Assembly (NCBI RefSeq): GCF_900604385.1
Contig: NZ_LR027382.1
Span: 3,084,076 to 3,148,075 of the forward strand
Source of the DNA: Alistipes megaguti
GTDB taxonomy: Bacteria > Bacteroidota > Bacteroidia > Bacteroidales > Rikenellaceae
Reading direction: 5' to 3'
DNA: 64,000 bases
Part shown: piece by piece, positions 1 to 8,860 of the stretch
Layout: the number at the start of each line of letters is the position of its first letter
How positions within the stretch are numbered: position 1 is the first letter of the stretch
Position numbers and translations under genes: made by a program
Notes under the pieces: model-generated
Told to the model about the DNA's origin: nothing
Seen by the model: only the letters and a program-made list of their open reading frames with translations
Databases searched by the model: none

Positions 1-1
1 G

Positions 2-76
2 CTGGCAACCATCAAGACACACATGTACCGTTCGATCAAGGCTTTGCGGAAGTTCATGGCCTTGTTCATCTTCTGA
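2..76 (+). CDS. ECF sigma factor, C-terminal end (partial)
   Basis: Only the last 24 codons are inside the window. They read TIKTHMYRSIKALRKF and end at a TGA. This fits the recognition helix at the end of sigma region 4 in ECF sigma factors, where 'VKTHLxRAlkkLR' is the usual form. The next gene, 84 bases downstream, is a FecR-type anti-sigma factor, so the pair would be an ECF sigma/anti-sigma switch for the SusC/SusD operon that follows. The identification rests on this short tail plus the context; the rest of the protein is off the left edge. Confidence 0.72.
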   Translation: MATIKTHMYRSIKALRKFMALFIF

Positions 77-160
77 ATGCGATTTTTTGCTGCATTTTTT
101 TCCGAAAAACTGTAAGGAGTTTCCCCCCGAACCGGGTCTGTTAAGTAAAGGCCCGAACGC

Positions 161-1390
161 ATGGAAAACACCCCCATCGACCGACTGCTGCACGACTACA
201 TCTCCGGACGGATCTCGCCCGAAGGGATGCAGGAACTCGAAGCATGGAGCCGCGAGTCCGAAGAGAACCGCCAGATCCTCGACCTGATCGACGGCAACTC
301 GGACCTCGGGAGCGAACTCTCGCGGATGTACCGCTACGAGAAGGAGCGCGTCTGGCAGGCCATCTGCGAAGAGGACCGTCGCTACATGCGTCGCAAGCGC
401 TTCTTCCGCACCGTGCGTGCGTGTGCCGCCGTTCTGCTGCTCGTCGGGGTGTTCGTCAGCGGCGCCCTGCTCTACGAGGCCCGGGAGCGGCTGGACCCCA
501 ACCGCAACCACCTGCCCACCACCGTCGAACCCGGCACGCACCGCGCCGTACTGGAACTCTCCACCGGAGAAGTCGTCGCCCTGACGGACACGCTCCGTAC
601 CGAACTCCGCGAACGGAACATGCGCATCGAAATCGACGGCGACCGCATCGCCTACCGCGCCCCCGAAGCCTCCGAAACTCCCGAAACGAGGAAAAACACC
701 GAATCCGTACCGATGGAGGAGGTATTCAATACGGTCCGCGTACCCCAGGGCGGAGAGTACACGCTGACGCTCAGCGACGGAACCCGGGCCTGGATCAACG
801 CCGAATCGAGCATCACCTATCCGCTGCATTTCGGCCGCGAACGCCGCGTCACTGTCTGCGGCGAGGTCTTCTTCGAGGTGGCCCACGACGCCCGGCACCC
901 CTTCATCGTCTCGGCGGCCGGAACGGAGATGACCGTCCTCGGCACCTCGTTCAACGTCATGGCCTACGACGACGAACCCCGTGTGGAGACCACCCTGGTC
1001 ACCGGATCGCTGCGCGTGGAGGCCCACGGCTCGCAGGTCGTGCTCACACCCGGGCAACAGGCCGGGGTGGAGAAGGCGTCGGGATTCCTCGACGTAAGGG
1101 AGGTCAACGTCGAAGCCTGCACGATGTGGCGCCGCGGGCTGCTGGTCTTCTACGAAGAGTCGCTGCGGTCGATCTGCCGCAAGCTCGAACGCTGGTACGA
1201 CGTGCGCATCGACACCTCGTCGCCCTCGCTCGACGGCGTGCTCTACACCGGAATGGTCAAACGCCACGAGACCCTCAACACCATCGCCGATCTGATGAAC
1301 CTGACCAACGACGTGGTTTTCAGCCAACAGGATGACGGCACGATCCGCGTGGTGCGGAAGCCGCGGCCGAAAGCCCGCCCCGCCCTATAG
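161..1390 (+). CDS. FecR-family anti-sigma factor (FecR + DUF4974)
   Basis: Inner-membrane anti-sigma factor of 409 residues. A cytoplasmic N-terminal part (about 1-84) would hold the ECF sigma factor. One transmembrane helix follows at about 86-105, preceded by an Arg/Lys-rich stretch (RRYMRRKRFFR). The periplasmic FecR domain lies at about 190-285 and contains the typical GEVFFEVAHD and VLGTSFNV segments. The C-terminal DUF4974 domain (about 327-400) is thought to contact the STN domain of the partner TonB receptor. That partner is the next gene, which does carry an STN domain, so the cis-encoded set sigma/FecR/SusC is complete apart from the part of sigma cut by the window edge. The start was chosen because it is the first ATG after the sigma stop and gives a normal N-terminus for the family. 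Confidence 0.93.
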   Translation: MENTPIDRLLHDYISGRISPEGMQELEAWSRESEENRQILDLIDGNSDLGSELSRMYRYEKERVWQAICEEDRRYMRRKRFFRTVRACAAVLLLVGVFVSGALLYEARERLDPNRNHLPTTVEPGTHRAVLELSTGEVVALTDTLRTELRERNMRIEIDGDRIAYRAPEASETPETRKNTESVPMEEVFNTVRVPQGGEYTLTLSDGTRAWINAESSITYPLHFGRERRVTVCGEVFFEVAHDARHPFIVSAAGTEMTVLGTSFNVMAYDDEPRVETTLVTGSLRVEAHGSQVVLTPGQQAGVEKASGFLDVREVNVEACTMWRRGLLVFYEESLRSICRKLERWYDVRIDTSSPSLDGVLYTGMVKRHETLNTIADLMNLTNDVVFSQQDDGTIRVVRKPRPKARPAL

Positions 1391-1428
1391 GCGGAAACTT
1401 CCCGATACTTCCCGCCGGGGAAGAGGGA

Positions 1429-1437
1429 GGGGGGGGG
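1429..1437 (+). repeat. G9 homopolymer between fecR and susC
   Basis: Nine G followed directly by eight A, 38 bases after the fecR stop and about 90 bases before the susC start. It is one of six nine-base G/C runs in the window. A change in its length would alter the spacing of the susC leader but no reading frame. Confidence 0.9.
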
Positions 1438-1528
1438 AAAAAAATGCGGAAAATCCCGACTCTTGACAGACGCATCAACGGGGAAGGGCCCGATACGAAC
1501 CCAATGTTCCAGTTAAAATAATTTGCGT

Positions 1529-4500
1529 ATGAAGAAACTTGCCTTACCGACACCTCTTCTCCGAAGAGGCCTGAGGGTCGTCGTTCTGCTGCTGACGGCC
1601 GTCTCACTCTTCACGTTCCGGACAGCAAGCGCTCAGGAGGCGGACCATCCGAAAAAACGGATGTCCATCGCCATGACGAACGCATCGCTCGACGACGTTC
1701 TCCAGCAAATCAAACAGCAGACAGGGTATCTGCTGCTCTACAACAGCAACGAGATCAAGGCCGTCCGCGGAATCACCATAAACCGACAGCAGGCACCCGT
1801 CGAGGAGATCCTCCGCGAGGTGCTCAAAGGCTCGGGATTCGACTTCTCGATCAGCGAGGATACGATCGTCATCCGGGTCGACGACCGTCCCTTGAATTCT
1901 ACCCCCCCCCAACGGGTTACGCTCACCGGACGCGTCACCAACCGTGCAACCAAGGCCCCGATTCCGGGCGCCATGGTGCTGGTCAAGGGTACGACCGTCG
2001 GAACGACGACCGATGCCGACGGACGCTACACGCTGCGCTTCCCGAAACGACAGAATGTCGTCATTGCGGTGAGCTTCCTCGGCATGGAGAGCCGCGAAGT
2101 GGCCTACAACAACCAGACGGAACTCGACGTCCAACTGCTCGACAAGGTGGAGAGCATCGACGACGTGGTGGTCACGGGCTACGCCCAGGTGCGCAAGGAG
2201 AGCTTCACGGGTAACACCACGCGCATCAGCCGCGAGCAGATCGTCGAGGTATCGCCCAAGCACATGATCGATGCCATTCAGGTCTTCGATCCCTCGTTCC
2301 GCATCGCCGAGAACATCTCCATGGGTTCGGACCCCAACTCGCTGCCCGAATTCTACATCCGCGGCCAGAACAGCATCACCACCGAGCTGAACAACTCGGC
2401 CGACATCTCGCGCCAGAACCTCACGAACAACTCGAACCTGCCGATCTTCATCCTCGACGGTTTCGAGGTCGACGTCGAGAAGATCTACGACATGGACCCC
2501 ATGCGCGTGCACTCGATCACGCTGCTCAAGGATGCCGCCGCAACGGTCCTCTACGGTTCGCGCGCCGCGAACGGCGTGGTGGTGATCGAATCGCGCGCCC
2601 CGGAGGCCGGGAAGCTCCGCGTCTCGTACAACCTCACGGGAAGCGTCGAGATCCCCGACCTGTCGGCCTACAACCTGATGAACGCCCGCGAGAAGCTCCA
2701 GGCCGAACTCGATGCCGGGCTCTACGCCTTCGATGCGTCGGACGTCACCGAGAACACCTACACCACCAATCAGACCTATTACCAGAAGCTCAACGAGGTG
2801 AACCGCGGCGTGGACACCTACTGGCTCTCGAAGAACCTCCGCACGGCCCTCAACCACCAGCACAGCATCTACATCGACGGCGGTGAAAACGACGTGCGCT
2901 GGGGCATCGAGCTCAAGTACGCCGGGAACAAGGGTGTCATGCGCGATTCGAAGCGCGACACCTACGGCGCCGGGCTCTTCCTCGACTACCGCATCGGGAA
3001 GTTCCAGATCATGAACCGCGCCTCGTACGATGCAAACAATTCGAGCGATTCGCCCTACAGCTTCTCGCAGTTCTCGCACATGCTGCCCTACAACGTCCCG
3101 ATCGACGAAACCACGGGCAAGTACCTCCAAAACCTGCGCTTCGGCTACTCGACGCTCAACCCGCTCTACGAGCGCGAATACCTCAACAACTTCAACCGCA
3201 GCAACTACCGCACCCTGCAGGACAACTTCGCCATCAACTTCTACGCCACGCCGCACTTCACCGCCAAGGCATGGATCACGCTCAGCCAGCGCAACTACGA
3301 GTCGCGCGTCTTCGTCGACCCGCTCTCGTCGTCGAACAGCTCCTTCGCCACGCCCCAGGAACTCGGGTCGCTCACGGTCAACGGGTCGGACACCTTCTCC
3401 TACGATGCGAACCTGCTGTTCATGTACAACCGCAACTTCAACAAGCACTTCCTGAACTTCTCGCTCGGCGGAAACGCCGTGGAGAACAGCTACACGGTCA
3501 ACAACATCAAGTACATCGGATTCTCGACCGGCGCCCTCAACTCACCCAACGATGCCGCCCAGGTCGACGGCAAACCCTCGGAATCGAAGAACAAGACCCG
3601 GCTGGTGGGCATGTTCCTCTCGGGCAACTACACCTACGACGACATCTACCTGTTGGACCTTTCGGTGCGCATGGACGGATCGTCGGAGTTCGGATCCGAC
3701 AACCGCGTGGCGCCTTTCTGGGCCGCAGGTGCCGGTATCAACATCCACAACTACAAGTTCCTGCGCGACCATCCCGTCCTGAGCCGCCTGAAGGTCCGCG
3801 GAACAATCGGTACGGTCGGAAAGGTCGGATATGCCGCCTACTCGGCCCGCTCGACCTACACCACCTCCTCGACGTCGGACTGGTACGCAACCGGCGCCGG
3901 ACACATCCTCTACTACATGGGCAACCCCGACCTCGGCTGGGAGAAGACCCGCATCGCCGACATCGGTCTCGAACTCGGCTTCTTCAAGGACCGCCTCTTG
4001 TTCAAGGCCAGCTACTACGACAAGAAGACCATCGACCAGATCACCGACGTAACGATCCCCTCGTCGTCGGGATTCACGAGCTACAAGGACAATCTCGGCG
4101 AGGTGAGCAACCGCGGTTTCGAGCTCGACCTGCGCTACAACTTCTACCGCACGAAGAACCTGGAGATGACCCTCTTCGGCAACATGGCCCACAACAAGAA
4201 CAAGATCATCAAGATCAACGACGCACTGCGGGCCTACAACGAACTGGTGCAGAAGCAGTACGAGGATTACGACGACAACTCCACGCAGAGCAAGTACGCC
4301 CAGACCTACACGCAGTATGTCGAGGGAGGCTCGATCTATGCGATCTACGGCATGAAGTCACTGGGCATCAACCCCGCCAACGGCAAGGAGGTTTACCTGC
4401 GTCCCGACGGCACGATCACCTATGAGTGGAATGCCGCCGACCAGGTCGAGATCGGCAACACGGAACCGTGGGCCCAGGGCTCCTTCGGACTGAACGCCCG

Positions 4501-4921
4501 CTGGAAGAACATCTCGCTCTTCGCCACGTTCCTCTACGAATTCGGCGGACAGCGCTACAACTCCACGCTGGTCAACCAGGTCGAAAACGCCAACCTCGAA
4601 CGCTACAACGTCGACCGCCGCGTCTCGACCGACCGCTGGATCAACCCCGGCGACGTCGCCCCGCTGAAGGACATCAAGGACCGCACGCTGGTGACGCGCC
4701 CTACGTCGCGATTCATCCAGGACTACAACACCCTGCAGTTCAACTCGCTGTCGATCAGCTACGACTTCCCCTCGAAGCTCGTGAAGCGCTGGGGCCTGGG
4801 CATGTTGCGCCTGACGGCCAACATCGAGGATCTGGGTTACTACAGCACCGTACTCCAGGAGCGCGGTCTGGACTACCCCTACTCGCGTACGATCAACTTC
4901 ACGCTCAATCTCACCTTCTAA
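1529..4921 (+). CDS. SusC/RagA-type TonB-dependent outer-membrane receptor with STN domain
   Basis: Outer-membrane active transporter of 1130 residues that pairs with the SusD lipoprotein encoded next. A signal peptide (1-36, ending TASAQ) is followed by an STN domain (about 48-115), which receives and passes signals to a FecR protein. Next come a CarboxypepD_reg-like domain (GRVTNRATKAPIPGA...), the plug (DDVVVTGYAQ, then ILDGFEVDVEKIYDMDP) and a 22-strand barrel ending in a C-terminal Phe (LNLTF). Length is normal for the STN-bearing class. I chose the ATG at 1529; an in-frame TTG two codons upstream is a less likely start. The STN domain and the sigma/FecR genes upstream imply induction by substrate binding through trans-envelope signalling. 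A run of nine C at codons 125-128 lies exactly between the STN and CarboxypepD domains, so slippage there would truncate the protein. Confidence 0.96.
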   Translation: MKKLALPTPLLRRGLRVVVLLLTAVSLFTFRTASAQEADHPKKRMSIAMTNASLDDVLQQIKQQTGYLLLYNSNEIKAVRGITINRQQAPVEEILREVLKGSGFDFSISEDTIVIRVDDRPLNSTPPQRVTLTGRVTNRATKAPIPGAMVLVKGTTVGTTTDADGRYTLRFPKRQNVVIAVSFLGMESREVAYNNQTELDVQLLDKVESIDDVVVTGYAQVRKESFTGNTTRISREQIVEVSPKHMIDAIQVFDPSFRIAENISMGSDPNSLPEFYIRGQNSITTELNNSADISRQNLTNNSNLPIFILDGFEVDVEKIYDMDPMRVHSITLLKDAAATVLYGSRAANGVVVIESRAPEAGKLRVSYNLTGSVEIPDLSAYNLMNAREKLQAELDAGLYAFDASDVTENTYTTNQTYYQKLNEVNRGVDTYWLSKNLRTALNHQHSIYIDGGENDVRWGIELKYAGNKGVMRDSKRDTYGAGLFLDYRIGKFQIMNRASYDANNSSDSPYSFSQFSHMLPYNVPIDETTGKYLQNLRFGYSTLNPLYEREYLNNFNRSNYRTLQDNFAINFYATPHFTAKAWITLSQRNYESRVFVDPLSSSNSSFATPQELGSLTVNGSDTFSYDANLLFMYNRNFNKHFLNFSLGGNAVENSYTVNNIKYIGFSTGALNSPNDAAQVDGKPSESKNKTRLVGMFLSGNYTYDDIYLLDLSVRMDGSSEFGSDNRVAPFWAAGAGINIHNYKFLRDHPVLSRLKVRGTIGTVGKVGYAAYSARSTYTTSSTSDWYATGAGHILYYMGNPDLGWEKTRIADIGLELGFFKDRLLFKASYYDKKTIDQITDVTIPSSSGFTSYKDNLGEVSNRGFELDLRYNFYRTKNLEMTLFGNMAHNKNKIIKINDALRAYNELVQKQYEDYDDNSTQSKYAQTYTQYVEGGSIYAIYGMKSLGINPANGKEVYLRPDGTITYEWNAADQVEIGNTEPWAQGSFGLNARWKNISLFATFLYEFGGQRYNSTLVNQVENANLERYNVDRRVSTDRWINPGDVAPLKDIKDRTLVTRPTSRFIQDYNTLQFNSLSISYDFPSKLVKRWGLGMLRLTANIEDLGYYSTVLQERGLDYPYSRTINFTLNLTF
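1902..1910 (+). repeat. C9 homopolymer inside susC
   Basis: Nine C encode part of Thr-Pro-Pro-Gln between the STN and CarboxypepD_reg domains of the SusC receptor. At nine C the frame is open through the whole receptor. Loss or gain of one base would stop translation soon after the STN domain. Confidence 0.9.
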
Positions 4922-4933
4922 ATCCGTTTCCGC

Positions 4934-6451
4934 ATGAAAACAATCTTCAACATACTTCTTTCCGGTTCGGCCCTGCTGCTCTCAGCCTCGTGCAGCAAGT
5001 GGCTTGACGTCATGCCGCAGGGCATGACCACCGAGGAGAACCTCTTCAGCGACTATTCCGGATACCGTTCGGCCCTGAACGGCATCTACCAGCAGATGTC
5101 CTCCGCATCGCTCTACGGACGCGAGCTCTCCTGGGGTTTCACGAGCGCCCTGGCCCAATACTACGACTTCGGGTCGATGAGCTCCTCGCAGCTCTACACC
5201 TATACCGAGAAGCTCGACTACGAGAACAAGGAGGTCCTCGACTACCTGGAGAACATCTGGCAGACGGCCTACAACACCATCGCCAACTGCAATGCGCTGA
5301 TCGCCCACGTCTCCGAAGCCGATCCCGGGATCTTCCCCTACTCCGAAAGCGGCGAACGGGAGATGATCTACGGCGAGGCGCTGGCAGCCCGTGCGCTGAT
5401 GCACTTCGAGGTGTTGCGGCTCTTCGCCGCGGCGCCGGTCGTCGACCGCACCTCGAAGGCCATCCCCTACTCGACGAGCTATCCCGACCGGGTTCCGACA
5501 CGCTACACGACCGAAGAGGTGCTGGCGAAGATCGTCGCCGATCTGGAGGCTGCGCTTCCGCTGCTGGAGATCAACGACCGGGACCTCGACGCCCTGAAAA
5601 GCGCCTCGACGCGTTTCATCTCGAACGATTCGCGCGGTCTGTTCTTCGGCTACCGCGGCACCCGGCTCCACTACTGGGCCGTCAAGGCGCTGCTGGCTCG
5701 CGTCTACCTGTACGCCTGCGACTATGAGAAGGCGCTGAAGACGGCCACCGAGGTCTATGAAACCTGCTCGGAGTGGTTCCCGATCACGACCAAGACCCAG
5801 GCTTCGGCCATCACCGGTGCGGTGAAACTCTACGACGACATCATCTTTGCGGCTTACGACCAGTATCTGAAGAAGAGCTACAACGACGTGATGCTTTCGA
5901 GCCTGGGTTCGACGTCGAACTTCATCCTCGCCCTGCGCCAGCCGAAGGACCGCTTCTCGGGAGAGACGAGTTACGACACACGCTACATGTACACGATCAA
6001 CCAGCCCGACGAGGAGCAGCAGGAAGATCTCTACGCGTCGTGCAAATACGTGAAGTACACCAGCTCCACGGGATCGGACTACGACCAGGAGAATACCCAG
6101 GGGGCTCTGATTCCGGTCCTTCGCATGTCGGAGGTCATTCTGATCATGGCCGAATGCAAGGCCCGCGGAGCGAGCGGCCAGGGTGACGGCGACATCAGCG
6201 CCGCAGTCTCGGACCTGAATCTCGTACACAAGGTGCGCTGCTCGGGCCGCAAGACGGTCTCGGCTTCGAACTACACGGAATTCATGGAAAAACTCGACCT
6301 CGAAATGTGGAAGGAGAACATCGGCGAAGGGCAGTACTTCTTCTTCCTGAAGCGCCTGAACAGCCCGACGCTCGTCAGCACCACGCAGACGATCCAGATG
6401 GCAGGCAAATACGTCTTCGACATTCCCGACAGTGAAACGACCTTAAAATAA
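4934..6451 (+). CDS. SusD/RagB-type surface lipoprotein
   Basis: Substrate-binding lipoprotein of 505 residues that forms the lid of the preceding SusC transporter. The lipobox LLLSASC places the lipidated cysteine at residue 20, and the following SKWLDVMPQG is a classic SusD start. The N-terminal region has the TPR-like SusD fold (SALNGIYQQM, WQTAYNTIANCNALI) and the C-terminal region ends with the usual strongly conserved blocks (IPVLRMSEVILIMAEC, then LDLEMWKENIGEGQYFFFLKR). It begins 12 bases after the susC stop and is certainly cotranscribed with it. The bound ligand cannot be read from sequence. The presence of metalloprotease-family proteins in the same operon, and the lack of glycoside hydrolases, make a peptide or glycoprotein ligand possible. 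Confidence 0.95.
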   Translation: MKTIFNILLSGSALLLSASCSKWLDVMPQGMTTEENLFSDYSGYRSALNGIYQQMSSASLYGRELSWGFTSALAQYYDFGSMSSSQLYTYTEKLDYENKEVLDYLENIWQTAYNTIANCNALIAHVSEADPGIFPYSESGEREMIYGEALAARALMHFEVLRLFAAAPVVDRTSKAIPYSTSYPDRVPTRYTTEEVLAKIVADLEAALPLLEINDRDLDALKSASTRFISNDSRGLFFGYRGTRLHYWAVKALLARVYLYACDYEKALKTATEVYETCSEWFPITTKTQASAITGAVKLYDDIIFAAYDQYLKKSYNDVMLSSLGSTSNFILALRQPKDRFSGETSYDTRYMYTINQPDEEQQEDLYASCKYVKYTSSTGSDYDQENTQGALIPVLRMSEVILIMAECKARGASGQGDGDISAAVSDLNLVHKVRCSGRKTVSASNYTEFMEKLDLEMWKENIGEGQYFFFLKRLNSPTLVSTTQTIQMAGKYVFDIPDSETTLK

Positions 6452-6459
6452 ACCGACTC

Positions 6460-7161
6460 ATGAAAAAAACGATCATACTTGCATTCGCCGCAGCGCTGCT
6501 CGGCGCCGGAGCCTGCTCCGAACAGGGGCTTCCGACCTACGGCGACGGCCACTACGTCTACTTCACGGAAAAATCCGACGAGATCGTGCGTTTCTCGTTC
6601 AAGACCACCCCGGGAGAGGATACGCGGACGATCCGCCTGGCCGTGGAGACCGTAACGCGCACGACCGACCGGACGATGAGCTACCGGCTGGAGATCGACC
6701 CCGCGAAGACCACGGCACCCTCCGAAGCCTACGATCTGGACCCGAATCCGGTGATCCAGGCCGGGATGTTCACCGGCGAGACCTACGTCACGGTCCACCG
6801 CACGGCGGTCATGGACGAAAAGGAGGTCGATATCGCCGTGCGCATCGTCGAGGGCGAGGACTTCCTCCCGGGCCCCACGACCAACTGCCTGCGCATCATC
6901 CGCGTGTCGAACATCATCTCCCAGCCCGACTGGTGGAATCAGGATTTCGCCGATGCCTTCCTGGGAACCTACTCCAACAAGAAGTACGAGGAGTTCATCA
7001 AGGCAACGGGCGTAAGCGACCTCTCGGAGATGGACAACAGCGAAATTACGGCCCTGTGCCGCGAATTCGTCTACTACCTGCGCGAGCAGCGCGACCGGGG
7101 CAACGAAATCCGCGAAGAAGACGGCAGTTCGATGCTCGACGGAATCAATATCAACGCTTAA
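6460..7161 (+). CDS. DUF4843-type lipoprotein
   Basis: A 233-residue lipoprotein with lipobox LGAGAC (Cys19). The body has the look of the DUF4843 family: YVYFTEKSDEIVRFSF near the start, then a beta-sandwich-like region with IRLAVETVTRTTDR and a C-terminal segment on a protein from a SusC/SusD operon of this class. DUF4843 proteins are often found directly behind SusD, followed by a PKD-like lipoprotein, and that is the order here. The gene starts 8 bases after the susD stop. Role unknown; the likely place is the cell surface as an accessory binding subunit of the SusC/SusD complex. The family assignment is from pattern recognition and was not searched. Confidence 0.78.
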   Translation: MKKTIILAFAAALLGAGACSEQGLPTYGDGHYVYFTEKSDEIVRFSFKTTPGEDTRTIRLAVETVTRTTDRTMSYRLEIDPAKTTAPSEAYDLDPNPVIQAGMFTGETYVTVHRTAVMDEKEVDIAVRIVEGEDFLPGPTTNCLRIIRVSNIISQPDWWNQDFADAFLGTYSNKKYEEFIKATGVSDLSEMDNSEITALCREFVYYLREQRDRGNEIREEDGSSMLDGININA

Positions 7162-7175
7162 TTCGAATGCAGCAC

Positions 7176-8843
7176 ATGAAAAGATACGTCAAACTTCTGA
7201 CAACACTCCTTGCAGGCGCCTTTCTGGCCACGGCCTGCTACGAGGACAAGGGCAATTACGACTACTCCACGACGGGCGACGACATCCTCGTCTACCGCAT
7301 GGACACGATGAAGAATGTGCGTCTGACGTGGTCCTACGACGAGGAGATCGTCATCGAACCCGGCTACAGGATTCTCCACGATCGGGTTTCGGAGAGCGAT
7401 CTGGCCTACGAGTGGAGCATCGACGGAGAGGTTGTCTCCGAGGAGCGGATCCTGGAGATCGATCCGCTGCGCGTCGGACGCCACGCGGGCTCGTTCACGG
7501 TGATCGACACCGGGCGCGAGATCCGTTACAGCACGATCTTCACGCTGGTCATCACCTCGTCGTTTGCCGAAGGGTGGTTCATCCTCTCGGACGACGGCGG
7601 GCAGTCGCTGCTGAGCTACATCAACCTGATCGACGCCACGACCCCCGGGGAGCTCGTGCGCGACGTCTACGGCGACGTGAACGGTGAAGCGCTGGGCTCC
7701 GACCCGCGCAAGATCCGGCTCGTATCCTACGACGGACAGACGCCGACCTATGAATGGGAGGTGCTCCAGGGCAGCGGCAGTGTCAGCATCGACCAGGCCA
7801 CGATCATGAAGGTCTTCGACATCAATACGGAATTCATCGGCGGAGCGGCACCCGAAGGATTCGTACCGGTGGACGGGTTCCAGCGCGACGGCGGTTCGAT
7901 CCTGCTTTCGGAGGACGGCAAGGTCTACCAGCGCGACTTCAGCTTCTACAACGACTATCCCGTAGCGCATTCGGGCAAGTACGGCACCACGCCGGTCTAC
8001 TTCGACGGCGGCATGGAGATCGCGCTCATGAACGGATTCGACCACTTCACCAACAAATCCTACGGGCACATCCCCTTCGCCATGCTCTACGACCGGCAGA
8101 ACAACCGCCTGCTGAGCGTCTACGGCTTCAACGTCAAAGGCAACATCGCCAGCGAGTTCGGGACGTTCCGCACCGTACGGATTCCCGAGTCGTCGGCCGT
8201 ACAGCCCGGCGATACGGACCCCGAATCGGGACTCGCGTTCCCGGACGTGGCCGCCCTGGGCGACTACACGGTCGAGGCAATGGGAGCCCGCGTAACCTAT
8301 GCCACGGTCGGAGTAGCGACGAACTCTACCAATATTCTACTGCTCAAAGGTAAAACAGACGGGAAATACTACCTGCTGTCGTTCGACTACAAGATGAACA
8401 GCGAGACCTCAGTGGCTATTGCGCTCAACTGGTTCCGGGCGATGCCCGAGGTCGAAGGCTTCGGCGCCGAGAGTCTCTTCGAGGTGTGCGTCGCCGGTAT
8501 CGAAACGGTCTTCTTCACAGCCGGGACAAACAACAACACGCTCTATGCCTATGACCTGGTAGCAGGCACCGCCACGGCGGTCTACACGGCTCCGGGACAG
8601 ATCACGGCCCTGCGTCCGGGAGTGGTTGACGTTCCGTCGACGTTCGCAGCTTTTGCCAAGACGGTCTACAAGGACCGGATGCTGCTCGGCACCGAGTCGG
8701 GGCAGCTCGTCCTGCTGGACATCTCGGAGGAGGCCGTCACGGCGGGCAGCACACCCGCAATCGCCACCTTCTCCGGACTGGGCAAGGTCGTGGACATGGA
8801 TTTCTACGTAGCGAAAAATCCCTACTGCTATTTCGGATTCTAA
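7176..8843 (+). CDS. PKD-like family surface lipoprotein
   Basis: A 555-residue lipoprotein with signal peptide and lipobox FLATAC (Cys21), followed by YEDKGNYDY, the hallmark start of the PKD-like family lipoproteins that accompany SusD and DUF4843 genes. An immunoglobulin-like PKD part (about 30-130, with LAYEWSIDGEVVSEERILEI) is followed by a longer region with propeller-like repeats (VYQRDFSFYNDYP, LLGTESGQLVLLDI). I took the ATG at 7176, which gives a clean lipoprotein signal; an in-frame ATG three codons upstream is possible, and the open frame reaching back to 6933 overlaps the previous gene and is not used. It sits 14 bases behind the DUF4843 gene in the same operon. No catalytic motif is visible, so a binding role is most likely. 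Confidence 0.85.
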   Translation: MKRYVKLLTTLLAGAFLATACYEDKGNYDYSTTGDDILVYRMDTMKNVRLTWSYDEEIVIEPGYRILHDRVSESDLAYEWSIDGEVVSEERILEIDPLRVGRHAGSFTVIDTGREIRYSTIFTLVITSSFAEGWFILSDDGGQSLLSYINLIDATTPGELVRDVYGDVNGEALGSDPRKIRLVSYDGQTPTYEWEVLQGSGSVSIDQATIMKVFDINTEFIGGAAPEGFVPVDGFQRDGGSILLSEDGKVYQRDFSFYNDYPVAHSGKYGTTPVYFDGGMEIALMNGFDHFTNKSYGHIPFAMLYDRQNNRLLSVYGFNVKGNIASEFGTFRTVRIPESSAVQPGDTDPESGLAFPDVAALGDYTVEAMGARVTYATVGVATNSTNILLLKGKTDGKYYLLSFDYKMNSETSVAIALNWFRAMPEVEGFGAESLFEVCVAGIETVFFTAGTNNNTLYAYDLVAGTATAVYTAPGQITALRPGVVDVPSTFAAFAKTVYKDRMLLGTESGQLVLLDISEEAVTAGSTPAIATFSGLGKVVDMDFYVAKNPYCYFGF

Positions 8844-8860
8844 CCGTTTAATCACGCGAT

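Noticed and set aside
1444..1521. A 25-codon frame between fecR and susC (starts MRKIPTLDRR)
   Set aside because: It has no recognisable leader-peptide features; it follows the G9-A8 block by chance as far as I can tell.
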